This document shows positions 60,201 to 64,000 of a DNA stretch of 64,000 nucleotides, one piece after another. Origin of the DNA: Labia minor (taxonomy: Eukaryota; Arthropoda; Insecta; Dermaptera; Spongiphoridae); contig OY720350.1 of the NCBI GenBank assembly GCA_963082975.1, forward strand, positions 14,912,910 to 14,976,909. The letters run 5' to 3'. A program made the translations under genes and the position numbers. The stretch's first letter is position 1. Each line of letters begins with the position of its first letter. The notes beneath the pieces are model-generated. The model did not search any database. It was not told where the DNA came from and was given only the letters and a program-made list of their open reading frames with translations.

Positions 60201-61705
60201 AAATTTACCTCTTTTAAAAATTTCGATAAGTTATAAGCTTTACTTTTTCAAGCTAATTAAAATATGAATTCATTTATCCTATTAATTTGTACCTAATAAC
60301 ATTTATTTATAAATTTTTATACGATACAGAATATTTTAGCCATAGTTGCGCCCCACGTTTTACGTTATAGAAAATTTTCTTCAAATCATATCTCTTGTTT
60401 GTAATGTCAGTACCTATGGGGTTTCAGAAAAATTATTTTCTTCTTTTTAGTGCGTTAAAAACGTGGTTTTTTAAAAAAGTTTTTTTTTTATATAAAGTAT
60501 TATTTTCACACCAAATTTCACATGAGGAGATTTTTTACATATCACCACGAATCATGCACTTTGTGGTGGTTTTATTCTCGAGAAAAATCATCTTTATTAG
60601 TTTTTTTCTTAATTTAAAATTATATGACGCCATCCAGCCATTCATGACGTCACAGCCTGGTCTTACATATATATTATAAATAAAATAAAATTAAAAATAT
60701 TTATGTTATATCCATATCTGTTTTTTAATACATTAATAGATATATTAAAATTATTTGTAGCTGGAAATTAATTTATTACAAACCATCGGTCGGTTCGGAC
60801 CTGGCCACAGGTCAACTTATTTTTCAATATGGTTACTATATTATGTGAGTATTTATGAAATTAGATTATTACAAAAATCAAGGGGGATATATAAGAAAAA
60901 TAATTTAACATACCTGTTTTTACTATCTCGCCAGAGATAGTATTGAGATCACGAAAATTTTCGATGTTGAGATTTTGATGTTATTATACGTTTTGAACGT
61001 TCCTGAATCATTTTCACTAAGGTTGAGAAAAATGTCTGTGTGTGTTGTATGTGTGTGTGTATGTATGTAACCAAGATTACGCAAAAACGGTTTGAGCTAG
61101 AATGATGAAATTTGGTACATGGGCATTTTCAAAATTCATAGTTTTCTATCAACTTTTGAGAAATGTAGCTCAACCGGAAGAGGGTCATTGCCTACAACGT
61201 TTTGAATTTTTTTCTTCTAAAGTGACCGTAAAATTAAAGATATATGTTTGATAATTTTTGACATGATTAATAAATGTATAAAACTGCTATATATAGAATT
61301 TTAGCTTGATTGAATCGCTGAAAGTATCAGAATTAATTTTTTAACACTGCAATTCTCACGCGCCAACACGTGACGTTATTCCATCAATAAAGAGCCAAAC
61401 ATGCGCTGGTTTAATAAATATTATTTATTAATTTTAATCTATAATTTAATTAAATTTAAATTAATATATGTTATTTAATCCAATTCAAATTTGCTAGATA
61501 GTCGCGTGAGACACTCCAGATTATTTTATTTTTAAAAATAAATCTAATTAATATCGCATATTAATAAAAATATAAAAAAAATACCTTCGCTTGCTTGTTG
61601 CGTTTGTTGTTGTTGCACCGTGCTAGTACTGGCTCCAAAGTATCCGTTTAAATCGCCTCTGCTCGGCCGGTGTAATTGATGTTGACTCATCATTGTTGAC
61701 TCCAT
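40758..61705 (-). CDS. Stomatin/MEC-2-like SPFH (Band 7) protein, 7 coding exons
   Basis: Membrane-scaffold protein of the stomatin family, which oligomerises at cholesterol-rich plasma membrane and modulates ion channels. Exons: 61585-61705, 49384-49484, 44211-44363, 44033-44130, 43794-43955, 42048-42213 and 40758-40862. All introns are GT-AG and the phases join without conflict into 301 codons plus TAA. ATG 61705 has A at -3 and G at +4, with an in-frame stop seven codons upstream. Residues 1-45 are polar and Gln-rich. Residues 51-73 are the hydrophobic hairpin with the family's conserved Pro (P66). The SPFH domain starts at about residue 75; C105 matches the palmitoylated Cys87 of human stomatin. 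The conserved [18 protein letters not shown] lies in exon 6 and the [13 protein letters not shown] end in exon 7. Length suits the family (human 288). No stop or frameshift is seen, so it is probably functional. It is closest to insect stomatin/Mec2 by memory; no symbol is assigned. Confidence 0.95.
40991..41001 (-). terminator. RNA polymerase III terminator of tRNA-Lys
   Basis: Ten T in a row on the minus strand immediately after the 3' end of the tRNA gene. A run of four or more T is the standard Pol III stop signal. Confidence 0.8.
41002..41074 (-). tRNA. tRNA-Lys (anticodon TTT)
   Basis: A 73-nt cloverleaf on the minus strand. The acceptor stem GCCTGGA/TTCGGGC has seven pairs, two of them G-T, and the discriminator is G. 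The A box is TAGCTCAGTCGG and the B box GGTTCGAGTCC. The anticodon arm TTAGACTTTTAATCTAA places TTT at the anticodon. No intron and no CCA, as normal for nuclear tRNA genes. It lies in intron 6 of the stomatin gene, in the same orientation, between exons 7 and 6. Confidence 0.97.
41075..42047. other. Stomatin intron 6 remainder
   Basis: AT-rich; contains GATGGCATCTAAATCGGAC-type and GGCATCTAAAGTGGACA sequences at 41543 and 41613-41636 in inverted orientation. They may be remnants of a small inverted-repeat element (about 100 bp). Otherwise nothing recognised. Confidence 0.4.
42048..42213 (-). CDS. Stomatin exon 6 (residues 212-267, coiled coil)
   Basis: Acceptor TTTTAG|CAAAGA, donor CTTCAA|GTATGT. 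Encodes [44 protein letters not shown] and ESPAALQ. This Ala/Glu-rich heptad region mediates oligomerisation in the family. The open frame continues past both splice sites, so a naive 133-codon ORF here is not the protein. Confidence 0.95.
42290..42595 (-). pseudogene. LINE 3' remnant in stomatin intron 5
   Basis: Longest copy of the LINE 3' region besides 14926-15322. On the minus strand it runs from a CTCTGTGCATCTCCAGATAT region through AGAAGGCTGCGATGGGCAGG (family [11 protein letters not shown]) to the GTTCCGTAGAGCC end and a GATA-type tail. It has frameshifts and stops. It lies in the same strand orientation as the host gene. Confidence 0.8.
42696..42904. mobile_element. hAT MITE (SPIN/Charlie-type ends), perfect TSD
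   Basis: A 209-bp element with 16-bp ends CAGTGGTTCTCAACCT and AGGTTGAGAACCGCTG, flanked by the identical octamer ATGTAAAT (42688-42695 and 42905-42912). It contains a run of 16 G (42832-42847). The terminus matches the consensus of hAT groups such as SPIN and OposCharlie. The perfect target duplication suggests a fairly recent insertion in stomatin intron 5. Confidence 0.93.
42913..43793. other. Rest of stomatin intron 5
   Basis: AT-rich intronic sequence between the MITE and exon 5; nothing recognised. Confidence 0.6.
43794..43955 (-). CDS. Stomatin exon 5 (residues 158-212)
   Basis: Acceptor ATTATAG|CCACTC, donor GAAAT|GTAAGA (phase 2). Encodes [28 protein letters not shown] and [15 protein letters not shown]. 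This is the second half of the SPFH domain, including the STRLLA(A/Q)TTLRNVLGT signature. Confidence 0.95.
44033..44130 (-). CDS. Stomatin exon 4 (residues 126-158)
   Basis: Acceptor TTTTAAAG|GTACTT with an AT-rich rather than pyrimidine-rich tract; donor TTACAG|GTAATT. Encodes [20 protein letters not shown], then [12 protein letters not shown]; it ends in phase 2, so the next codon is split (AG|C, Ser). Intron 3 is 80 bp and intron 4 is 77 bp. Confidence 0.93.
44211..44363 (-). CDS. Stomatin exon 3 (residues 75-125, SPFH start)
   Basis: Acceptor TTTTTTCAG|GTGGTT, donor CAAGAG|GTCGGT (a +3 C makes it a weaker donor). Encodes [16 protein letters not shown], then [20 protein letters not shown] and VPPQE. 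In phase 0 at both ends. This is the first half of the SPFH domain and is almost identical to the family consensus. Confidence 0.95.
44681..45299 (+). mobile_element. HINE-like family B, copy B5 (reference, full length)
   Basis: Complete 619-bp unit in stomatin intron 2. It begins after poly-T with ACCGTCCGACGATAG and has two related monomers: 44681-44780, and 44944-45045 which starts ACCGATCAACGATAGG. Between them are ATGTCTGTCCG, GAAATTTGGTGTATTTAC and ATCCGGAAACCGGAAATGG. It ends with ACCGTCGGTCGGTTC, hairpin CTGTGCCTGGCCACAG and AACTT|AT. CRE-like TGACGTCA occurs at about 45093. It has no coding frame. Confidence 0.88.
45470..45765 (-). mobile_element. Mariner fragment with DETW motif
   Basis: The left end follows TA at 45468-45469 (CGATTGCAGGTCAATAAATC). 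On the minus strand, frames read [12 protein letters not shown] (first catalytic Asp), then after frameshifts [13 protein letters not shown], and the C-terminal tail [16 protein letters not shown] close to 45540. The central part with the other two Asp residues is deleted, and the right terminus is replaced by the adjacent Tigger fragment. Confidence 0.8.
45766..46046 (+). mobile_element. Tigger-like 3' fragment
   Basis: The plus-strand frame from 45766 reads [20 protein letters not shown] and [11 protein letters not shown] with a stop at 45865-45867, resembling the acidic C-terminus of Tigger/pogo transposases. It is followed by a terminus ending ATAGCTTTTTACTG at 46046 and TA (46047-46048). 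The complement CAGTAAAAAGCTATTTATTC is Tigger-like. The 5' part is missing at the junction with the mariner fragment. Confidence 0.65.
46049..48143. other. AT-rich part of stomatin intron 2
   Basis: AT-rich sequence with a (TA)n tract at about 46323-46350 and another at 48103-48120. No other feature recognised. Confidence 0.6.
48146..49018 (-). mobile_element. Tigger/pogo-like element with internal hairpin
   Basis: An 873-bp element flanked by TA (48144-48145 and 49019-49020). The ends CACCTATCCCCCGATTTAC are exact inverted copies, and GTGTAAATCGAAAA motifs repeat inwards, a style typical of Tigger-group ends. The minus-strand frame 48430-48816 ends [31 protein letters not shown], plausible as an acidic transposase tail; the rest is unrecognisable. 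A perfect 44-bp inverted repeat lies inside (48782-48825 and 48899-48942). Superfamily placement is by termini only. Confidence 0.7.
48782..48942. repeat. Perfect 44-bp inverted repeat
   Basis: Arms 48782-48825 and 48899-48942 are exact reverse complements (for example AAAGACCACATTATTTGTAT on the left). The 73-nt spacer contains the palindrome ACGTTGTACAACGT. Transcripts through it would form a long hairpin. Confidence 0.9.
49384..49484 (-). CDS. Stomatin exon 2 (residues 41-74, membrane hairpin)
   Basis: Acceptor TTTTTAG|GTGAAG, donor TATAAG|GTAAGT. Encodes [10 protein letters not shown] and then [20 protein letters not shown], the hydrophobic segment that dips into the membrane and turns back at the conserved Pro. 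Cys46 and Cys48 just before it are candidate palmitoylation sites by analogy with Cys30 of human stomatin. The exon is isolated between a 12.1-kb and a 5.0-kb intron. Confidence 0.92.
49485..50158. other. AT-rich start of stomatin intron 1
   Basis: AT-rich; nothing recognised. Confidence 0.6.
50159..50737. mobile_element. hAT-like MITE (GCGGTCGG family) with nested insertion
   Basis: Starts CAGCGGTCGGGGAACC and ends CACCGACCGCTG; related along its length to 25886-26190. The flanking octamers ATTAAAAT and ATCTAAAT agree at six of eight positions. It contains a G15 run at 50315-50329. A 281-bp TTA-flanked foldback (50407-50687) interrupts it at the point where the sister copy reads GTAATATCATCTAACAC. 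Confidence 0.85.
50407..50687. mobile_element. TTA-flanked foldback, PIF/Harbinger-like
   Basis: Begins AGCCCAATTTACACGAGC and ends with the inverted counterpart CGTGTAAATTAGGCT, flanked by TTA on both sides (50404-50406 and 50688-50690). A 3-bp TTA/TAA duplication is typical of PIF/Harbinger. The inverted arms are about 70 bp and continue without a break into a hAT-type terminus (CAGGGGTGGGCAAATAC at 50444, its inverse ending at 50650). Whether the inner 207 bp is a separate hAT element or an intrinsic part is unclear, because its immediate flanks are inverted rather than direct. Confidence 0.65.
50746..52392. other. Intron 1 DNA with a promoter-like patch
   Basis: AT-rich except for 51400-51600, which is GC-richer and holds GCCAATTCCCGCCC (CCAAT-like) and TATAAAA (51567-51573) on the plus strand, antisense to the stomatin gene. 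A promoter for an antisense or internal transcript is possible but unproven. (TA)n at 51819-51831 and 52262-52275. Confidence 0.3.
52393..52660. repeat. Dispersed block Q (copy 2)
   Basis: Same orientation as 5960-6240 and over 85 percent alike by eye. It lies immediately upstream of block P here. Confidence 0.75.
52690..53130. repeat. Dispersed block P (copy 2) with LINE scrap
   Basis: Matches 5110-5530. A 30-40 bp LINE 3' scrap (GAACTCGAAAGTTCTT) follows at 53083, as it does after copy 1 at 5570. The junction of P and LINE scrap therefore predates the duplication. Confidence 0.7.
53430..54024 (-). mobile_element. HINE-like family A, copy A10
   Basis: The 3' end AAGTTGGAGTGTCTCC is at 53432 and the 5' end is at about 54024, with a damaged hairpin (CTATCACTGGCGAGAAATAG). 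The interior is complete apart from small deletions near 53565 and 53765. A short CA tract lies at 53889-53908. Confidence 0.8.
54025..54876. other. AT-rich intron 1 DNA
   Basis: AT-rich sequence. 54700-54870 is slightly GC-richer (CACTAGGCAATGGAGAGGA) without a recognised feature. Confidence 0.5.
54877..55519 (-). mobile_element. HINE-like family B, copy B6 (full length)
   Basis: Both ends intact: 5' on the minus strand TTTTTACCGACCGACGATAG at 55519, 3' end CACAGGTCAACTT at 54878. The (GACG)n microsatellite lies at 55360-55396. Open frames across it (such as [12 protein letters not shown]) are microsatellite translations. Confidence 0.88.
55520..56209. other. AT-rich intron 1 DNA
   Basis: AT-rich; a patch at 55590-55640 has near-normal composition. 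Nothing recognised. Confidence 0.5.
56210..56300 (+). mobile_element. hAT-like left terminus
   Basis: Starts CAGAGGTCGGTAACCTGG and continues with CAAGTGCCCGCATTTTTTCG and TTTTTCAATATGGTTCT. The last phrase is shared with the hAT MITE at 42696. Copy C2 is inserted immediately after it. Related sequence (GGTAAAATATTTTGGCGACC, CATTTTCGATTTTTTTTC) follows C2 at 57402-57455, and TTTTTCAATATGGTTACTA follows element B8 at 60822, so the host hAT sequence is broken by both. Confidence 0.55.
56301..57398 (-). mobile_element. HINE-like family C, copy C2, containing B7
   Basis: The 3' end at 56301 (complement of AGCGGGAGTGTCCTCCCCTA) and the 5' end at 57398. The 5' terminal 22 bp are tandemly duplicated (CGAAGTATGCGGGAAAGTAA occurs twice, at 57355-57374 and 57380-57398). 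The (CATA)n tract at 57187-57240 has about 13 units. A truncated B element (B7) sits inside. Confidence 0.8.
56421..56890 (-). mobile_element. HINE-like family B, copy B7 (3' truncated, nested)
   Basis: The 5' end on the minus strand is intact (TTTTTTACCGACCGACGATA at 56890) and the microsatellite (GGAC)n lies at 56720-56765. The 3' inverted repeat and hairpin are missing beyond AACAGATATGGATATAA at 56421. It is embedded in C2. Confidence 0.8.
57779..57975. repeat. Repeat D, copy 1
   Basis: About 190 bp starting TACCACGTTTTTCTTAGC and including CAAATCTTGCAATCGAAATT, TCATCCAATCGCTCTGAAAC and GATGACAATACAA. It recurs at 59083-59292 with a few differences. The style of the AATTTCGAC and CTGAAACTTT phrases resembles the cores of A and C, so D may be another such family; its 3' end was not defined. 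Confidence 0.75.
57976..59082. other. Spacer between D copies
   Basis: AT-rich, with a GC-richer segment at 58905-59082 (ACGGGTCTTCTGATTGGTTG, with an ATTGG box). A 71-codon plus frame covers it, without a recognised domain. The (TTA)n-like and TA tracts are unremarkable. Confidence 0.4.
59083..59292. repeat. Repeat D, copy 2
   Basis: Direct copy of 57779-57975 with an added (GTTT)n stretch near its start (59113-59132) and an AATAATAC expansion near 59230. Confidence 0.75.
59645..60507. mobile_element. Foldback element with identical 162-bp arms
   Basis: Left arm 59645-59806 and right arm 60346-60507 are exact reverse complements over 162 bp as far as I can trace, including a 10-base homopolymer. 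The arms run from GAAAATAATACTTTATAT at the outside to GGGGCGCAA at the inside. The 539-bp centre is AT-rich, non-coding, and contains a diverged direct repeat (GAATATTATTAGTAATC at about 59914 and 60162). No clear target duplication; the right end abuts the 3' half of B8. Confidence 0.85.
60917..61524 (+). mobile_element. HINE-like family A, copy A11
   Basis: Full length: 5' TTTTTACTATCTCGCCAGAG with the intact palindromic hairpin, a GTGT microsatellite at 61036-61070 and the complete core. The 3' end is at 61520 (GTCGCGTGAGACACTCCAGA|TTATT). It lies 60 bp upstream of the exon 1 donor side, inside intron 1. Confidence 0.87.
61585..61705 (-). CDS. Stomatin exon 1 (residues 1-40)
   Basis: Encodes [20 protein letters not shown] and a Ser/Thr/Gln-rich stretch with four successive Gln. 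This is the variable N-terminal tail, expected in the cytoplasm. It ends in phase 1 (GAAG|GTATTT; GT at 61583-61584). The following intron is 12.1 kb, the longest of the gene, and holds most of the mobile elements between 49.5 and 61.6 kb. Confidence 0.9.
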
Positions 61706-62000
61706 TTTAATGTAAATAGTGGATTAATTAATTAATTAATTAATTAATTAAATAATTTTTTTATCAACCAGCTAAATACAAAGTGGAATTGGTCTGAGCA
61801 ACTCCACTACTCCATTAATAGTGATTGACTATACTGAAAGTACACGTCAAATAAATGACTTCAGAGCCGACCACAGGACAACGCGCACACCAAAAGAATC
61901 GATTTAGTTATTATATACAAAACTTAACTCAAGGCAAATACGTTCAAATAAATGAAAATCATTAACCTAATTAATTTAGAATTATTTTTTTTTTAAGTAT
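61706..62000 (-). promoter_or_regulatory. Probable 5' UTR and promoter of the stomatin gene
   Basis: Directly upstream of ATG 61705. A (TTAA)n tract lies at 61722-61751. 61850-61900 is a short GC-richer patch (GACCACAGGACAACGCGCAC) likely close to the transcription start. No TATA box could be assigned among the many AT words. A 5' untranslated exon further upstream is not excluded. Confidence 0.35.
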
Positions 62001-62561
62001 ATGATATATTAAGTATATGAAGATAGTGATATTAAAATATTTTTTTATGAGATTATGATTATGTTATGTTATATTGTTATTGAAAAATCTTTAATATTGA
62101 TTAATATTTTAGAAATATCAACATATGATGTAAATGAAAAATAAATGAAGATCCGTGACAATATAAAGGGGGACGTAGGGGGAGTTGAATTAAATCCGGA
62201 TATAGTCGGTGTTACAGTCAAGAACTTTCTTCAAAGATAAAGTTTTATTTAATTATAATATATATACAATTAGCCATTCAGACCATCAACTTTGGAATCT
62301 CAGCCTGTGTAATAAATTTCATAGACTAAGTAAATAAGTTTAATGAAATTTACATTAATTAAAATAATATCTTATATTTATATAGATATACAAAATAATT
62401 ATTTCCAAAATACGTGTTAACTTTATGCAAATTTATTATTTTGTTAATGTATAAACTATATAGATATACAATCTTTACAATAACAATCTTTGAAATAATA
62501 ATTTTATTTTGAAATTTCTTCTTCGGGGGAGGGAGCTTAAATAAAATACTTTCATTTTTAA
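62001..62561. other. AT-rich upstream DNA
   Basis: AT-rich sequence with GC-richer words at 62165-62230 (AAGGGGGACGTAGGGGGAG). Nothing recognised. Confidence 0.5.
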
Positions 62562-63182
62562 AATAAGTTGACCTGTGGCCAGGCACAGAACCGACCGACA
62601 GTTTGAAATAAATTAATTTTCAGCTACAGAAACAATTTCAAATAATTTAAATGTATCTATTAATGCAATAAAAACAGATATGGATATAACATAAATATTT
62701 TTATTTTATTTATAATATATCAGGAGGCGCTGGCTGTGAAGTTATGAAGGACTGGGTGACGTCATATAATTTTAAATTAAGAAAAAACTAATGAAGATGA
62801 TTTTCCCGAGGATAAAACCAATACAAAGTGCATGATTCGTGGAGATATGTAAAAAATCTCCTTATGTGAAATTTGGTGTGAAAATAACCCTTCCCTTCCT
62901 ATCGTTGATCGGTAATACTACCACGTCCGGTTTTTGGATATAAACCAAAAGTCGATCAATTCATCAAACTGATGTATTAAGTAAATATACCAAAATTTAT
63001 CAAAATCCGTTGAGCCATTTAAGCTGTACTCATCTATACGGTCGGACGGACGGACAGACATCATGCTAATAATACTTTTTTCTGTTAACAAATTGCATAA
63101 TTCGTTGATATATGTAAAAATCTCCATATGTGAAATTTTGTGTGAAAACAATACCTCCCTTACTATCGCCGGTCGGTAAAAA
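62562..63182 (-). mobile_element. HINE-like family B, copy B9 (full length)
   Basis: On the minus strand: 5' TTTTTACCGACCGGCGATAG at 63182; microsatellite (GTCC) at 63041-63058; second monomer ACCGATCAACGATAGG near 62910; 3' repeat, hairpin CTGTGCCTGGCCACAG and GTCAACTT at 62565. It closely follows B5. Confidence 0.88.
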
Positions 63183-63796
63183 TATGAATTATATTATTGT
63201 TTTATTTTAAATAAAAAAGTCTGTATTTAATAGATTTTCATTTATTTCATTTACATGTTCAAATACATTTATAGTTTTCTGCTGATTTTTTAAAATATAA
63301 AAGAGTATAGGATTAGTCCTAACAAAAATTGTGATCTTCTCTTATCTTATTACATTATGCTCTAAAATATTATTATATTAAAATATTGTTTATGTACAAT
63401 TTTTTATCTAATCTGTGATAATCACTATAAATTATATTTTCTCTATAAATAAATTTATTCGCTTCATTAACTAGTTAGAAATAAAAAAGAATTTAAATCA
63501 TACTTTTGCTTTATCAAAATTGATAATTCATAATAAGTTCACAATAATGGAAAATATCAGTTTTATTCAATGGTAATGTAACTATATTTTTTTTTTAATA
63601 TTATAAATATTATTGAAATGTTCAATAATATGAACGATTTAGTATATTCAGTAGTAGTAAAAGAGTGCAAGGGCCAATGACCTAAAGGTTTTTCCAATAT
63701 ATCAATTTAAAACTAGTAATAAAAGAATCAATTTATGTTTTTTGAACTATTAACATTTAATTATAATGCTTGTGGATATATTTCACTAAAATTATA
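63183..63796. other. AT-rich spacer
   Basis: AT-rich sequence; nothing recognised. Confidence 0.6.
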
Positions 63797-64000
63797 CATC
63801 TCTGTGGCTCTACGGAACTTGAAAGTTCTTGGCCACAGCAACTACTCTTCTCCTATTATCCTTATTCTGAGCCACAACCTTACAATCCCTACCCTCTCCC
63901 ATCTCTCTCACGTCCCTTCCCACATTATCCATTCACCGCCTCCTTTTTCCTCCAAGCGTACGTTTCCCACTCGATCTCCCCACCAATATATTTTTTGCCA
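63797..64000 (-). pseudogene. LINE 3' remnant running off the window
   Basis: Minus-strand copy of the same LINE 3' region as 42290-42595, from the GTTCCGTAGAGCC end at 63800 towards the window edge (AATATATTGGTGGGGAGATC). It is cut by the window boundary, so its 5' extent is unknown. Confidence 0.8.

Larger units (their letters stand above)
57461..60820 (+). mobile_element. HINE-like family B, copy B8, split by 2.7 kb
   Basis: The 5' half is 57461-57779 (ACCGACCCACGATAG to GAAGGGAAGGGTTATT) and the 3' half 60500-60820 (TATTTTCACACCAAATTTC to CAGGTCAACTTAT). The two halves meet exactly when the 2.7 kb between them is removed. The insert holds two copies of repeat D and the perfect foldback. 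The microsatellite (GTCC)n is at 57582-57624. Confidence 0.85.

Overview
This window is nuclear DNA of an arthropod, probably an insect; the order cannot be fixed by eye. It is very A+T-rich, with long low-complexity stretches, small spliced exons, a eukaryotic tRNA gene and a dense load of transposon remnants. No bacterial-style gene order is present, apart from one short block that looks like a transferred piece of a Wolbachia-like endosymbiont.

One host protein gene can be reconstructed in full: a stomatin/MEC-2-type (SPFH/Band 7) membrane protein on the minus strand. It has seven coding exons between 61705 (ATG) and 40758 (stop). All six introns are GT-AG and all phases agree, giving 301 residues. 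Its last intron carries an intact tRNA-Lys(TTT) gene on the same strand. Introns 1 (12.1 kb), 2 (5.0 kb) and 5 (1.6 kb) are filled with nested mobile elements. Two further GC-richer islets (about 15.65-15.83 kb and 38.02-38.40 kb, both minus) may be first exons or promoters of unidentified genes; the support is weak.

The rest is mostly mobile DNA. Three abundant non-autonomous families (called A, B and C here) look different but share one architecture: TTTT, then a 5' inverted repeat, a related core with a microsatellite, the inverted repeat again, a short hairpin, and CTT before AT. This matches Helentron/HINE (Helitron2-like, DINE-1-like) elements. Around them lie four mariner derivatives, three Tigger/pogo-like elements, hAT elements with exact 8-bp target duplications, a TTA-flanked foldback inside a hAT element, a tRNA-derived SINE, LINE 3' remnants and a foldback with identical 162-bp arms.

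Layout. 0-7 kb: A copies, a deleted mariner, a Tigger derivative and half of a rearranged duplication. 7-10 kb: a hAT element, then an A copy interrupted by a 1.24-kb Wolbachia-like block (broken SGNH-hydrolase-like gene, Wolbachia-type intergenic sequence, IS110 transposase fragment). 11-16 kb: A, SINE, B, LINE remnant, GC hairpins. 17-32 kb: A, B, C, hAT and mariner elements, including an inverted duplication (19.1 and 27.2 kb). 33-40 kb: mostly featureless AT-rich DNA. 40.7-61.7 kb: the stomatin gene. 61.7-64 kb: its upstream region, a B element and a LINE end.
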